From positions 1-64,000 of the forward strand of contig NZ_DS999311.1 of NCBI RefSeq assembly GCF_000156715.1: 64,000 nt of DNA, given 5' to 3'. Position 1 is the first letter of the stretch. Each line of letters opens with the position of its first letter. Below the pieces are notes generated by a model. It was not told the DNA's origin. It made no database searches and saw only the letters and a list, made by a program, of their open reading frames with translations. Shown piece after piece: positions 17,272-28,196 of this stretch. The DNA comes from Francisella philomiragia subsp. philomiragia ATCC 25015. GTDB lineage: Bacteria; Pseudomonadota; Gammaproteobacteria; Francisellales; Francisellaceae. Position numbers and translations under genes: made by a program.

Positions 17272-18726
17272 TTAAACATATACTGATAAATCTATAGTAA
17301 ATGTATTCATTTTTTGACCATTATATAAACTTTGCCAAGAATACTCTGGACCAACCAAGACATTATCATCAAACAAAGACCTTTGTGTAGATATCAAGAT
17401 TTGATCTTTAATACCAGAAGCAGTCTTGAATGTTCCCACACCTGCAGATAGAGGCATAGGTATATTATCGGCATTGTATGAATGCCCATAACTGGCGTTA
17501 ATATTTTGCCCCTTACCAAACAACTTCATAGTATAAGCCGCCTGTACCGTAAATGCCCCCGCATAAGCATTACTATAACCATTATACTGAGTACTTTGTG
17601 TTGTAGTCGTAGCCCAACCAGCACCAAGATTTAGACTACCAGGCAAAAAAGGTACACTCTGAAAACTTATCGCAGTATCAATATTAAACTCACCTACACG
17701 GTTATTTATAAAATTAAATCGACTATTAGCACCTCTGATATCATGCATATAGCCTAAGTTAAAACCAATCTGAGCTAGATTTTCTATTTTCACAGCATCG
17801 AAATATGCCAATGAAAAAGTAGCATGATTTTCTGAGTTTAAAAGCGTAATGTTTGAGTTAGAAGTATCTCCACGAAAGTTAATAGCAGCATTGGTTACCC
17901 TATTTGGTCTAAACATATTAGCAGTGATACTATTTGTCCATGGTCCACCACCACCATATGAGCCAACAGAAGGCCTATACTTACCAACAGATACAAACAT
18001 CGGTGTTGTATCAAGATTACCAAAAATAACAAAACCATCCTGAAGATCATAATTATTATTCTGATCAGCAGCAAAATCCATATTAACAGTTACAAAATGA
18101 CCAAGATTTGCCAAGAAGTATAGTGTCGCGCTAGTTAAGTATATATTCTCGCCATTACCGTCAAAGGTTCCGCCAGATCTTGTAGTTATATTACTACCAT
18201 TCCATGTCTGAGCATCTGCTTGAATAAATCCACCAAAGAAAATTGCATAATCATCAAAAAAAGCTCTTTGTTTAAGAATACTTGATGCAAAAAGGTTACT
18301 AGGTAACTGTCCAATCGGTACGGTGTTGTTACTTGAGAACGAACCAACATAAGTAACCTCACCTTGTGTAGTAATCTTAACTTGATCACCAACATCGACC
18401 TGATCACTATCGCTACTAGCAGGAGCTCCGATAACCATTTGCTCTTGCAGATATTGCTCTCTAATTTTTACATTTTTATCAAAATCACCAAATTCAATAT
18501 TCGTATTTTTTTGTTGAGAACCCAACCCAACAGCAACTTCGCTGTTCTCTTGTTTATTTAAATTATTAATTTCTGCTTGTAATGATTTAATTTGATTAGC
18601 AAGTTGCTCAACTTCTTGCTGACTTAACTGCTGTTGCTGATCAAGATGCTGATTTTGATCGTCAGCATAAGATATACTAAAAAATAAAAATATTAATACG
18701 ACAGCATATATATTTTTTTTAAACAT
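17272..18726 (-). CDS. fupB: FupB-like outer-membrane protein (DUF3573)
   Basis: A 484-residue Francisella-specific outer-membrane protein. It has a signal peptide ending ISYA (residue 21), a coiled coil at about 30-62 (QQEVEQLANQIKSLQAEINNL) and a C-terminal beta-barrel of roughly 350 residues that ends DLSVYV. It is a clear paralog of the next gene (shared NLFASSILKQRAFFDDYAIFFGG-type block and FDDNVL.GPEY near the C-terminus). FupA/FupB/FslE proteins take part in iron uptake. Only 12 bp separate it from fupA, so cotranscription is likely. The symbol rests on family and position from memory of FTT0919. Confidence 0.8.
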   Translation of the reverse strand: MFKKNIYAVVLIFLFFSISYADDQNQHLDQQQQLSQQEVEQLANQIKSLQAEINNLNKQENSEVAVGLGSQQKNTNIEFGDFDKNVKIREQYLQEQMVIGAPASSDSDQVDVGDQVKITTQGEVTYVGSFSSNNTVPIGQLPSNLFASSILKQRAFFDDYAIFFGGFIQADAQTWNGSNITTRSGGTFDGNGENIYLTSATLYFLANLGHFVTVNMDFAADQNNNYDLQDGFVIFGNLDTTPMFVSVGKYRPSVGSYGGGGPWTNSITANMFRPNRVTNAAINFRGDTSNSNITLLNSENHATFSLAYFDAVKIENLAQIGFNLGYMHDIRGANSRFNFINNRVGEFNIDTAISFQSVPFLPGSLNLGAGWATTTTQSTQYNGYSNAYAGAFTVQAAYTMKLFGKGQNINASYGHSYNADNIPMPLSAGVGTFKTASGIKDQILISTQRSLFDDNVLVGPEYSWQSLYNGQKMNTFTIDLSVYV

Positions 18727-18738
18727 TCATAAAATATT

Positions 18739-20427
18739 TTATACGTATACTGACATATCCAGCGTTATAGTATTCATATGCTCGCCGCTATACAATCTTT
18801 GATAAGAGTATTCTGGACCAAACAAGACATTATCATCAAAATAAGCCCTGTTTCCACTTATAATAAACTGCTCTTTAATTCCAGTTGCTGTTTGACCAAA
18901 TGATGGTGAAGCATTTGAAGTACTCATTGGAATAGCTTGAGCATTATAAGACTGACCATAAGTAACGTTAAAGGTAGTATTTCTACCAGCCAACACCGTA
19001 CCATAGTTAAGACTTCCATACCATGCCCCAGCCAGCACATTACCTGTGCCAACACCATTAAACTCTTCTGAGTTTGTTGTACTTGCCCAACCAGCTGCAA
19101 TCTGGAAAATACCTCCCCAGATACTATACGCTAAGTTTCCATCAACGTTTAAAGCACCCACTGTGTCTCCTGCACGGCTAAGTGCTTTCAAAGAATCTTG
19201 GATGTTACCATTTTGAGCCCCAGCAATATTATATACATAACCAACGTTAAAACCTGCCGCCAAATTTGGTGTCCAACTATCTGCATAAAACACACCAGTC
19301 GAGAAGTTAGCATGCTTATCATCTGAACCAAATACAGCAACTGCAGCGTTCCATACACTATCTTTATAGTTAATAGAAACGTTGGTAGGTGATCCCGGTG
19401 CCAAGAAACTTGTGATACCACCAGTCCAAGATCCACCACCACCATAAGAACCAACTGTCAGTTTATTTCTACCAGCTGTAACAAAGAATGGCGACGTATC
19501 AAGATTACCAAATATAACAAAAGCATTACCCAAACCAAAGTTTCCAGACTCATCTGTATCAAAGTCAAACTGCGCTGTCACATAGTGACCTAAATTTGAT
19601 AAGAAGAATAGTTTAGCATTTGTCAGATATATGTTCTGCCCATTACTAGAAAGTCGATTATTACTAGGATCCCACTTAGAAATACCACTACCAAACCATG
19701 CTTGAGCATCTGCCTCGATAAAGCCACCAAAGAATACTGAATAATCATCAAACTTTTCTCTTTGGCCTAATAGCGTAGATGCAAAAAGGTTAGAAGATAT
19801 CTGCCCAATAGGAATACTGTTGTTACCAGAATATGAACCTAAATAAGTTACCTGACCCTGTGTTGTAATTGCAGGACCACCACCAACGTCAATACCTCCA
19901 TTTGAGCTAAAGATACCTCCAGCAGGTTGATCGCCTAAATTAACTATTGAATCACTAGCACTTACATTTTGCATAATATCAGATGGATTACTATCTGATA
20001 CTAGAGCTTTACTTAAATCCCTACCTTCTCCATTGCCACCAAGAGAGCCGGCATTACTATTGCCATCTACTTTTGAACTGTAAGTCGTAAATGATGACTT
20101 ACCATTAGAAGTATTCTTTAAACCGCCGCCATCTTGTGATTTTAATTGTTGCAACTGACCTTGAAGCTGCTGAACTTGTCTTTGTAAACTTAGTAGCAAC
20201 TCTCTTTCGTTAATATTACCGCTAGACTGCTGTGAAGAATCTACTGTGGATGAAGACTGACTTGCATTACTTTGAGATGCTTGGCCAAGACTTTGATCTC
20301 CGATACTTGTCGCTCCTAATGGACCACCTTGTGAGACTACTTGAGGAGAGTCTTCAGAATAAGCATAACCATAGCAAGCTAGTAAGCTGCCAACCAACAT
20401 ACAAGTTTTTTTCAATCTACTTACCAC
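18739..20427 (-). CDS. fupA: FupA-like outer-membrane iron uptake protein (DUF3573)
   Basis: A 562-residue outer-membrane protein of the FupA family; in F. tularensis, FTT0918 (58 kDa) supports iron uptake and virulence. It has a signal peptide ending GYAYS (residue 24), a Ser/Gln-rich linker, a coiled coil at about 72-98 and a C-terminal barrel from about 185 ending DMSVYV. The start is an atypical GTG nine bases after an AGAGGA ribosome-binding site; no upstream ATG exists in frame. It is intact here, not fused to fupB as in the LVS strain. The name is from family and neighbourhood. Confidence 0.82.
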   Translation of the reverse strand: MVSRLKKTCMLVGSLLACYGYAYSEDSPQVVSQGGPLGATSIGDQSLGQASQSNASQSSSTVDSSQQSSGNINERELLLSLQRQVQQLQGQLQQLKSQDGGGLKNTSNGKSSFTTYSSKVDGNSNAGSLGGNGEGRDLSKALVSDSNPSDIMQNVSASDSIVNLGDQPAGGIFSSNGGIDVGGGPAITTQGQVTYLGSYSGNNSIPIGQISSNLFASTLLGQREKFDDYSVFFGGFIEADAQAWFGSGISKWDPSNNRLSSNGQNIYLTNAKLFFLSNLGHYVTAQFDFDTDESGNFGLGNAFVIFGNLDTSPFFVTAGRNKLTVGSYGGGGSWTGGITSFLAPGSPTNVSINYKDSVWNAAVAVFGSDDKHANFSTGVFYADSWTPNLAAGFNVGYVYNIAGAQNGNIQDSLKALSRAGDTVGALNVDGNLAYSIWGGIFQIAAGWASTTNSEEFNGVGTGNVLAGAWYGSLNYGTVLAGRNTTFNVTYGQSYNAQAIPMSTSNASPSFGQTATGIKEQFIISGNRAYFDDNVLFGPEYSYQRLYSGEHMNTITLDMSVYV

Positions 20428-20480
20428 AATGAATCTTCCTCTAAAAAAAATTTAACCAGCGACACAGAAAAATCTTCTTG

Positions 20481-20510
20481 AGAATAGCATAATCTTATAG
20501 CTAGTTTCAA
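20481..20510 (-). promoter_or_regulatory. Possible promoter of fupA
   Basis: On the minus strand TTGAAA (20505-20510) and TATTCT (20481-20486) are separated by 18 bases, about 54 bp before the fupA GTG. The match is moderate. No convincing Fur box was found overlapping it. Confidence 0.4.
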
Positions 20511-20549
20511 CAATTTTTATGCATTAAAATCAGATAGTGTTTATCAATT

Positions 20550-22361
20550 TTAGATAGGCATGTATGGCGCGTATGTTGGCGTCCATGAAGATAAATTGAT
20601 TAATCTCTCCACCTCACTATCAAACTCGCTTTCTGTAAGGTCTTCTAGGTCAACATCAACACCGTGAACATTTTCTAAAATAGCTTGCTTAGCTACTGCT
20701 TTTGTTATCTCCTTCGTCACCTCTACCAAGTCAGATATTTTAGCAAGTAACGGTTGAGTTATATCCTCATTGATAACCATAGGTGAAAGTTCACTCAAAC
20801 GATAACAAGCTGCTCTTATCATACCTTTAGTTAGCACTCTAGCGTGTACTGCAACTGAACCTAAGCCTAAACCAGGGAATATAAACGCATTATTACCCTG
20901 AGATATACGATACTGACAACCATTATAAGTAACATCTGGAAACGGGCTACCCGCTGCTATCAATGCTCTACCTTCTGTCCATTTGATAATATCTTCAGGT
21001 AATGCTTCACATAGTGATGTAGGATTAGACAAAGGCATAATAATTGGATAATTATTATTTTTAGCCATAGTCTTAATAATCTCTTCAGTAAATGATCCAG
21101 GTTGACCAGATGTTCCGATCAAAATATCACATTTAGTATTTTTTACGACTTCCTCTAAGGTTATATAACTTGGGTCTTCAATTTTCCAGCTATCAATCTC
21201 TTCACTAGATTTAACAAAAGGTTTTTGCTCTGGAGTAATCCTCTTAGCTCTTAATTTATCACAAATCAAACCATATCTATCAACCAAATAAATACTCTTC
21301 ATAGCCTCCTCTATAGAGACTCCCGCTCTATCTGATATCACATCAGCGAGCTGTCTTGCGATACCACAGCCTGCACTTCCGGCACCAAATACAACTATTT
21401 TGATATCACATATACTGCTTAGAGCTTCTTCAACTGTTAACTCGCCTACTGCTATTCTTTTGCCATTTGCCGTCTTAACAGCAGCTATACAATTTGCAGC
21501 AGCAACAATGCCTGTACCTTCTATATCATCATTAAACGTACACAGCTTATCTTTATACTTTTCCAGAATACGAGTAGCATTATCACGTCCTAGATCTTCC
21601 CAATGCAAGAAGACATTAGGGAATCTTGCCTTAACTTGAGTTACAAACTCATCAATAAACTCGTCATAAGTCTCACCTGATACTCTAGGTAATCTAATGC
21701 CTAGATAACCTTGAGCATTCAACAATGAATCATTATTTGTCCCCATATCAAGCTGAACTGGTAATACTCTAGCTGGATCTATACCACTAGCAGCAACATA
21801 TACCATGATCTTACCAATGCTAATATTCATACCACCGATACCTTGATCGCCTATACCAAGAACAGCTTCACCATCTGTAACAAGCACTAAGTCAATACTG
21901 TTGTACTCATATCTTTCTAAAATCTTAGCAATGTGTTTTTTGTGACTTATAGACAAGAAAAGTCCACTCTGCTTTCTAAAAGAACTACTATATTTTTGTA
22001 CCGCTTCACCCACAGTAGGTGTATATATAATCGGCATTATTTCTTCAAGATTTTCTCGGACAAAGTGATAAAAAAGTGTTGTATTTAGATCATGCAGTCT
22101 ATTCAAAAAAACATACTTCTCTAGTGCGTTTGGCTTAAGCTTCAACTGCCTCTTTACTCTAGCTGCCTGTTCATTAAGACTCTCAACCTTCTCAGGAAGA
22201 TAACCAATAAGATCAAAAGCAATTCTCTCCTCTTGACTGAAGGCAACATCTTTGTTTAAGACACGGTTATTTAATAATTGCCTACCCGTAAGATTCGTTT
22301 CGATCGCAAAAACCTTACCAATTTTATTTCTTAATTTTCTAATTCTTTTTTCACCTGCCAT
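20550..22361 (-). CDS. maeA: NAD-dependent malic enzyme
   Basis: Oxidative decarboxylation of malate to pyruvate, linking the TCA cycle to gluconeogenic and lipid precursors. The 603-residue protein has the malic enzyme signature FNDDIEGTGIVAAANCIAA near residue 270, the YTPTVGEAVQKYS block near 105, VTDGEAVLGIGDQGIGGM near 160 and the Rossmann motif VVFGAGSAGCGIA near 320, as in the SfcA-type large malic enzymes. I chose the ATG at 22361, since five extra codons upstream begin with TTG. Confidence 0.95.
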   Translation of the reverse strand: MAGEKRIRKLRNKIGKVFAIETNLTGRQLLNNRVLNKDVAFSQEERIAFDLIGYLPEKVESLNEQAARVKRQLKLKPNALEKYVFLNRLHDLNTTLFYHFVRENLEEIMPIIYTPTVGEAVQKYSSSFRKQSGLFLSISHKKHIAKILERYEYNSIDLVLVTDGEAVLGIGDQGIGGMNISIGKIMVYVAASGIDPARVLPVQLDMGTNNDSLLNAQGYLGIRLPRVSGETYDEFIDEFVTQVKARFPNVFLHWEDLGRDNATRILEKYKDKLCTFNDDIEGTGIVAAANCIAAVKTANGKRIAVGELTVEEALSSICDIKIVVFGAGSAGCGIARQLADVISDRAGVSIEEAMKSIYLVDRYGLICDKLRAKRITPEQKPFVKSSEEIDSWKIEDPSYITLEEVVKNTKCDILIGTSGQPGSFTEEIIKTMAKNNNYPIIMPLSNPTSLCEALPEDIIKWTEGRALIAAGSPFPDVTYNGCQYRISQGNNAFIFPGLGLGSVAVHARVLTKGMIRAACYRLSELSPMVINEDITQPLLAKISDLVEVTKEITKAVAKQAILENVHGVDVDLEDLTESEFDSEVERLINLSSWTPTYAPYMPI

Positions 22362-22511
22362 GACTAAACCACTCAATAAAATTTGTGTTACACAATAACC
22401 CGAACATCTAACAGATAAGTATCTATCAGTAGTTGCTTTTTTTCAACAAAAAATGAATACTATACGCTATTATACTCCCAATTAAAATAGCTTTAAACCT
22501 TCTTTTTTATA

Positions 22512-23429
22512 ATGAAAATTATTACAAACTTAAATAAAACTGATAATTCTTTAGCTAAAGCTGTAGCTATAGGCTCATTTGATGGTGTCCACTTAGGACA
22601 TCAAGCAATCATACAAAAACTTATACGTACTGCTAAAGAAAATAATCTAGTACCTTATATCATGTTTTTTGAACCTCTGCCTAAAGAATTTTTTCTGAAG
22701 GAAATAGCTCCCACAAGAATATATGACTTTAGAAATAAAGTTATCAACCTCAACAAACTAGGAGTTGAACATATAATCTGTCACAAATTTAATCAAAGGT
22801 TTGCAAATATTGAAGCAAAAGAATTTATTGAAGAGTTTCTTGTTAGGAAACTAAACACAAAACACATCATAGTCGGCGATGATTTTAAATTTGGCAAAAA
22901 TCGTGCTGGCAACTATAGTTTACTAGAACAATACTCTTTGACTCATGATTTCACAGTTGACAGAATTTCTACTCTAAATCTTGATAATCATCGCATAAGT
23001 AGTAGTCAGATTCGTCAAGCCATTGCTGAGCATGATATCCAACAAGCCAATAAACTAATAGGTAGCTCACTAAAAATTAATTCAAGAGTTCTGCATGGAC
23101 AAAAAAATGGTAGAAAAATTGGCTTTCCTACTGTAAACCAAAAACTACTAAAGAACTCAGTTCTTAAAGGAGTATATCTATCAAAAATCTATATAGATGA
23201 TCAAGTATTTTTTGGCATTAGTAATGCTGGAACTAGACCCACAATAGATGGTAAAAATAGTCTTTTAGAAACACATATTTTTAATTTTAATGAATTTATA
23301 TATGGTAAACACATAACAACTGAAATAATTGGCTTCATCCGACCTGAAAAAAAATTCAACTCTTTTGATGAACTGAAAACACAAATATATGAAGATGTTG
23401 AGATTGCAAAAAAATATTTTTCCAATTAA
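22512..23429 (+). CDS. ribF: Bifunctional riboflavin kinase / FAD synthetase
   Basis: Phosphorylates riboflavin to FMN and adenylates FMN to FAD. The 305-residue protein has an N-terminal nucleotidyltransferase domain (AIGSFDGVHLGHQAII, residues 20-35; RISSSQIRQAI near 155) and a C-terminal riboflavin kinase domain (GRKIGFPTVNQ near 202; SNAGTRPTIDG near 237). Its length is normal for the family. It diverges from maeA over 150 bp. Confidence 0.95.
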   Translation: MKIITNLNKTDNSLAKAVAIGSFDGVHLGHQAIIQKLIRTAKENNLVPYIMFFEPLPKEFFLKEIAPTRIYDFRNKVINLNKLGVEHIICHKFNQRFANIEAKEFIEEFLVRKLNTKHIIVGDDFKFGKNRAGNYSLLEQYSLTHDFTVDRISTLNLDNHRISSSQIRQAIAEHDIQQANKLIGSSLKINSRVLHGQKNGRKIGFPTVNQKLLKNSVLKGVYLSKIYIDDQVFFGISNAGTRPTIDGKNSLLETHIFNFNEFIYGKHITTEIIGFIRPEKKFNSFDELKTQIYEDVEIAKKYFSN

Positions 23430-23519
23430 TTACACAAATTTTTCTTTTAGTTTAAAATATAACCAATTTAATTTTCTAACTAGATAACAAATAGAAATAA
23501 TCACAACTTAAGATCCCAA

Positions 23520-24185
23520 ATGAAAAACTCTATCTCTCAACCAATATCATGGGTATATTTATCAGCTGTACTATTACCCTTTAATGGTGGTTATATCAAT
23601 GCTGCAACACTAATAAGCTTTCTACAAAATTCAGTAGGTTATGTAACAGGTAATTTAACTTACGCAGGTGTATTCTTATCTAACGGAGAGTTTTTAATAT
23701 TTGCAAGAATGCTAATACTAGTTATATTTTTCTTATTAGGTACTGTAATTAGCGGATTGATTATAAAAAGTCCTCATTACAACCAAGACTATAGTTATCC
23801 TACCAACTTATTATTACAACTAACTCTAGTTTTTATTGCCATTTTATTTTTAAATTCACATCTAAGCTATTGCGAATATATTCTTGCCATGACTATGGGA
23901 TTACAAAATGCAATGACAACATACTATGGCTCAGCAATAATTAGAACTACTCACATGACAGGAACTACCACTGATTTAGGACTACTCATTGCTTATAAAA
24001 TTAAAAACACACAAATTGCCACATGGAAACTTAGACTATATATAATATTAATACTATCTTTCTTAACAGGTTCTTTTGTTGGAGCTTTAGCTTTTAAAAT
24101 TTTTCAGGGTAATGCTCTATACTGCTCTATACTTATTTATTCAGCAATGATTGTCCTCTATAAAAAGAACCATCAGACAAACTAG
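23520..24185 (+). CDS. DUF1275 (YoaK-like) membrane protein
   Basis: A 221-residue inner-membrane protein with six hydrophobic segments. The DUF1275 signature is visible in GYINAATL (near residue 24), GYVTGNLTYAG, GLQNAMTTYYGS and RTTHMTGTTTDLG (about 125-155). Function is not known for the family. It stands between ribF and ileS on the same strand with gaps of 90 and 118 bp, so it is probably transcribed from its own promoter or by read-through from ribF. Confidence 0.88.
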   Translation: MKNSISQPISWVYLSAVLLPFNGGYINAATLISFLQNSVGYVTGNLTYAGVFLSNGEFLIFARMLILVIFFLLGTVISGLIIKSPHYNQDYSYPTNLLLQLTLVFIAILFLNSHLSYCEYILAMTMGLQNAMTTYYGSAIIRTTHMTGTTTDLGLLIAYKIKNTQIATWKLRLYIILILSFLTGSFVGALAFKIFQGNALYCSILIYSAMIVLYKKNHQTN

Positions 24186-24303
24186 TTACTATCTATATTT
24201 TTTATGCAACTTATCTATTAACATAATCCCCTTTGTACTTTATAATTTGAGCTTAAGTAATTTTATTTTCAATATATAACCTTTAAATACCTAAGGAATC
24301 CAA

Positions 24304-27111
24304 ATGAGTGACTATAAAGACACCTTAAATCTTCCAAAAACTTCTTTCTCAATGAAAGGTAACTTAGCAAATAAAGAGCCCATGATCCTCAATAAGTGGG
24401 AAAAACAAGGTATTTACAAAAAGATTAGAGAGCATTTTGCTGGTCGTGAAAAGTTTGTGCTACATGATGGTCCTCCTTACGCTAACGGTAGTATCCATGT
24501 CGGACATGCTGTAAACAAAATCTTAAAAGATATAATCGTCAAATCCAAAACATTAAGTGGCTATGATGCTCCTTATATTCCAACTTGGGACTGTCATGGC
24601 TTACCAATAGAATTACAAGTCGAAAAGAAACACGGTAAAGCTGGTCAGAAAATATCTGAAGACGCTTTTAGAAAAGAATGTCGCAAATATGCAAAGCAGC
24701 AAGTAGAAATACAAAAGAAAGACTTTAAGAGACTTGGCGTATTGGGGCAATGGGATCAACCTTATTTAACTATGGACTTTAGCTATGAAGCTAATATGAT
24801 TAGAACATTAGCTAAAATAATTGAGAACAAGCATCTAACAAAAGGATTTAAACCTGTTCACTGGTGTACTGACTGCGGATCAGCACTTGCTGAAGCTGAA
24901 GTCGAATACAAAGATAAAATCTCACCAGCAATTGATGTAAAGTTCAAAATCAAAGATAAAGAGAAGCTTGCTAAAGCTTTTGGCTTAGAATCTCTAAACA
25001 ATGATGCCTTTGCAATAATTTGGACAACGACTCCATGGACATTACCAGCTAACCAAGCGATAGCTGTTAACAATCAGCTTAACTATAGCTTAGTTAAAAT
25101 TGAGGACTTCTATATTATTTTAGCTGAAAATTTAGTAGAGCAAACACTTAAAAGATATGCTATTGAAAATGCTCAAGTTATAGCTAACACTAGCGGAGAT
25201 AAATTAATAGGTATTATTGCAGAGCATCCATTCTATAGCCGCCATGTGCCTATTTTACATGGTGATCATGTAACTGATGACTCAGGTACAGGGATGGTTC
25301 ATACAGCACCTACTCACGGTGTTGAAGATTTCACTCTTGGAAAAGAGCATGATTTATCAATGGAGATTTTTGTAAAAGGTAATGGTTGCTATAGCGAAAA
25401 TACTAAACTATTCGCTGGCGAGTTTGTATTTAAAGCGAACGATAGAGTTATTGAACTTCTTGGCGAGAAAAAGCGTCTAATGAACTTTGATAAACTAAAA
25501 CACAGCTACCCTCATTGCTGGCGCCACAAGACTCCATTGATATTCAGAGCTACTCCTCAATGGTTCATTAGCATGGAAAAAGAAGGCTTGCGTGAAAAGG
25601 CTATAGAAGCAATTAAAGAAACTAGTTGGGCTCCTAGTTGGGGACAAGCTCGTATAGAGGGTATGATTAAAGATAGACCAGATTGGTGTATATCTCGTCA
25701 AAGAACATGGGGCGTACCATTACCATTATTCATTCATAAAGAAACTGAAGAACTACATCCTAATACTATTGAGATACTTCACAAAGTAGCTCAAAAGATA
25801 GAAAAAGGCGGTATTGAGGCATGGTTTAATGCAGATGATAATGAGTTCATAGCTGAGATAGATACATATAAACGTGTGAAAGATACATTGGATGTATGGT
25901 TTGACTCTGGTTCATCAAGTATGTGTATTTTAGATATAGACAAAAGTTTAAGCTACCCAGCTGATTTGTATTTAGAAGGATCTGATCAACATCGAGGCTG
26001 GTTCCAAACATCTCTATTAGTCGCTATGTCTGCTAAAGGTAGCCAACCGTATAAAGAAGTCTTTACCCATGGTTTTGTAGTTGATGAACATGGACGCAAA
26101 ATGTCCAAATCTCTAGGCAATGTAACCTCACCTCAAGATATTTATAATACTTTAGGTGCGGATATACTTCGTCTATGGACAGCATCTACTGATTACAAGA
26201 GTGAAATGGCTGTTTCTGATCAGATTCTAAAAAGAACTGCTGACACTTATCGTAGATTACGCAATACTGCTAGATTCTTATTATCAAACCTAGAAGGCTT
26301 TAATCCAAAAACAGATATTATTGAGTTTGACAAACTAGTCAAGTTAGATCAATGGGCAATAGCTAAAACAAAAGAGTTCCAAGACAGAATAATTGAAGCT
26401 TACGATAAATATCAAACTCATACTGTAGCTCAATTAATCCACCATTTTTGTTCTATTGAAATGGGCAGCTTCTACCTAGATATTATCAAAGATAGGCAAT
26501 ACACTGCAAAAACAGATGGTCATCCACGTAAATCAGCTCAGACTGCCATATATCATATAGTTCATGCACTTGTAAGATGGATGGCACCTATACTTTCATA
26601 TACAGCTGATGAAATATGGGAGGCTACACCAAAAACAACTGATTTACCTATTCAGCTTTGTGAGTGGTATACTGATCTTAAATCATTTAATAGTGAAGAT
26701 GAGTTAAATCTAGAATTCTGGGCAAAAATTCAAGAAATACGCTCAGAAGTTAATAGAATACTTGAGATTAAAAGAAATGAAGAAGTAATTAAGGCATCAT
26801 TGGAAGCAGAAATTATCATATATGCAGATAACGATAACTATAAACTTCTAGAGAAGCTTGGCAATGAGCTTAGATTCTTACTTATATCATCAAAAGCAAG
26901 TTTAAGAGCTATTGAAGAAAAAACAAATAACTCTATTGAGTCAAATATTACTGGTCTAAATATTGAAGTTAATAAGATTGAAGAACCAAAATGTGAAAGA
27001 TGTTGGCATCGTAGTGCTACTGTGGGTCAAAATGAAGAATATCAAGATATCTGCAGTCGCTGCGTTGAAAATATTACTACAGAAGCTGGAGAATCACGTG
27101 AATTCGCTTAA
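24304..27111 (+). CDS. ileS: Isoleucyl-tRNA synthetase
   Basis: Charges tRNA-Ile. The 935-residue class I synthetase has the HVGH signature in [15 protein letters not shown] (about residue 58), a large editing domain ([14 protein letters not shown] near 240), the KMSKS loop near 600, an anticodon-binding helical domain, and a C-terminal zinc ribbon (CERCWHR... DICSRC) near 900. An AAGGAAT ribosome-binding site precedes the ATG. Its last 14 bases overlap lspA, the usual ileS-lspA pairing in gammaproteobacteria. Confidence 0.97.
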   Translation: MSDYKDTLNLPKTSFSMKGNLANKEPMILNKWEKQGIYKKIREHFAGREKFVLHDGPPYANGSIHVGHAVNKILKDIIVKSKTLSGYDAPYIPTWDCHGLPIELQVEKKHGKAGQKISEDAFRKECRKYAKQQVEIQKKDFKRLGVLGQWDQPYLTMDFSYEANMIRTLAKIIENKHLTKGFKPVHWCTDCGSALAEAEVEYKDKISPAIDVKFKIKDKEKLAKAFGLESLNNDAFAIIWTTTPWTLPANQAIAVNNQLNYSLVKIEDFYIILAENLVEQTLKRYAIENAQVIANTSGDKLIGIIAEHPFYSRHVPILHGDHVTDDSGTGMVHTAPTHGVEDFTLGKEHDLSMEIFVKGNGCYSENTKLFAGEFVFKANDRVIELLGEKKRLMNFDKLKHSYPHCWRHKTPLIFRATPQWFISMEKEGLREKAIEAIKETSWAPSWGQARIEGMIKDRPDWCISRQRTWGVPLPLFIHKETEELHPNTIEILHKVAQKIEKGGIEAWFNADDNEFIAEIDTYKRVKDTLDVWFDSGSSSMCILDIDKSLSYPADLYLEGSDQHRGWFQTSLLVAMSAKGSQPYKEVFTHGFVVDEHGRKMSKSLGNVTSPQDIYNTLGADILRLWTASTDYKSEMAVSDQILKRTADTYRRLRNTARFLLSNLEGFNPKTDIIEFDKLVKLDQWAIAKTKEFQDRIIEAYDKYQTHTVAQLIHHFCSIEMGSFYLDIIKDRQYTAKTDGHPRKSAQTAIYHIVHALVRWMAPILSYTADEIWEATPKTTDLPIQLCEWYTDLKSFNSEDELNLEFWAKIQEIRSEVNRILEIKRNEEVIKASLEAEIIIYADNDNYKLLEKLGNELRFLLISSKASLRAIEEKTNNSIESNITGLNIEVNKIEEPKCERCWHRSATVGQNEEYQDICSRCVENITTEAGESREFA

Positions 27112-27580
27112 ACCTAAGCTTAAATATTTCATCTTAGCATTTATTATTATAGTTGTAGATTTATACACGAAATATTTAGCTAATACTTGGCTTGAATTTG
27201 CCCAACCTGTAAAAGTGACTAGCTTCTTTAATTTTACTTTACTATACAATCATGGAGCCGCATTTAGCTTACTGAGCAATGATCAAACATCATGGCAAAT
27301 GATTATGTTTGCCACTATTTCATTAATCGCTGCAATTGTGCTTATATATCTAATAGTCAGACAACCTACTAGTGCAAGACTTAACCTAATCTCATTCTCA
27401 CTTATATTAGGAGGAGCTCTAGGTAACTTCTATGATAGAGCTTTTCAAGGTTATGTAATAGACTTTTTAGATTTTCATATTGGTAATTATCACTGGCCAT
27501 CTTTTAATATAGCTGATTCAGCAATAACCTGTGGTGTAATACTTCTGATACTTGCTTCGTTATTTACCAAAAAATCATAA
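27098..27580 (+). CDS. lspA: Lipoprotein signal peptidase (signal peptidase II)
   Basis: Inner-membrane aspartyl protease that removes signal peptides from prolipoproteins, so it serves the lipoprotein genes further right. The 160-residue protein has four hydrophobic helices and both active-site blocks: [10 protein letters not shown] near residue 50 and [22 protein letters not shown] near 110-130, given here as the two aspartates in YDR and VIDF. I chose a GTG at 27098 six bases after GGAGA. The frame is open far upstream inside ileS, but that would give an impossible N-terminus. Confidence 0.94.
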   Translation: MNSLKPKLKYFILAFIIIVVDLYTKYLANTWLEFAQPVKVTSFFNFTLLYNHGAAFSLLSNDQTSWQMIMFATISLIAAIVLIYLIVRQPTSARLNLISFSLILGGALGNFYDRAFQGYVIDFLDFHIGNYHWPSFNIADSAITCGVILLILASLFTKKS

Positions 27581-28042
27581 TGTTTTCTTATAGTCAGTAT
27601 AGAACTGCCTAGCTTTAAATTCATTGCCACCATAAGATATACTATATACAGTTTGACCCATTTTTGAATCTTGCTCCATTATAACTCCCATATACTTCAT
27701 ATCAGGAAGAGGCTTATTAAGTTCCGCGATAATAGTAGCTGTTTGAGGTAGTTTCTCGTTTGCCATAATTGTATAGCCATTATCTTTGAGATACTCCACT
27801 AACTTCTTATATCTTTGATCAAAATCTTTACCATCTAAACGAATAACTTGATCTGGATAGTTTGCAACTAAAAATCTAGCCCCATCAATATCATTTGTAT
27901 GCTTACTATAACTAACCTCTTTAGCTTGACTATACCTTGTTAGCTTATCATAATGATCAATATTATCTTGAATATCTTCCTTTATAGTGCAAGATGCTGC
28001 TGACAAGCCTATCAAACAGACGATGAATATTTTTCTATACAT
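27575..28042 (-). CDS. Small lipoprotein, unknown
   Basis: A 155-residue predicted lipoprotein: the signal peptide ends in LSAASC with the lipidated cysteine at residue 18. The mature part is a short soluble domain with no motif I recognise. Its stop overlaps the end of convergent lspA by 6 bp. It diverges from rlmE across 154 bp containing a perfect 14-bp palindrome. Confidence 0.75.
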   Translation of the reverse strand: MYRKIFIVCLIGLSAASCTIKEDIQDNIDHYDKLTRYSQAKEVSYSKHTNDIDGARFLVANYPDQVIRLDGKDFDQRYKKLVEYLKDNGYTIMANEKLPQTATIIAELNKPLPDMKYMGVIMEQDSKMGQTVYSISYGGNEFKARQFYTDYKKTL

Positions 28043-28087
28043 TCTAAACTCAAAAAATGAAAATTCTAGTGAATTAATTATAACTCT

Positions 28088-28101
28088 AAAACAGCTGTTT
28101 T
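28088..28101. promoter_or_regulatory. Perfect 14-bp palindrome between divergent genes
   Basis: AAAACAGCTGTTTT lies between the small lipoprotein gene and rlmE. A weaker inverted repeat (TGATAT ... ATATCA) follows at about 28111-28133. Either could be a protein-binding site controlling one or both divergent promoters. Confidence 0.35.
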
Positions 28102-28196
28102 ATAAGCTTTTGATATCGATAAAAACAATATCATTAGCATACTTTATTTATCTATAAAATATCCATACAATATAAAGAAAAAATTCTAAGATAACT

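Noticed and set aside
20428-20549. Fur box upstream of fupA
   Set aside because: I looked for the GATAATGATAATCATTATC pattern and found only partial AT-rich similarity.
27094-27101. TCACGTGA core of a parS site
   Set aside because: The flanks do not match the 16-bp parS palindrome, and it lies inside coding sequence at the ileS/lspA junction.
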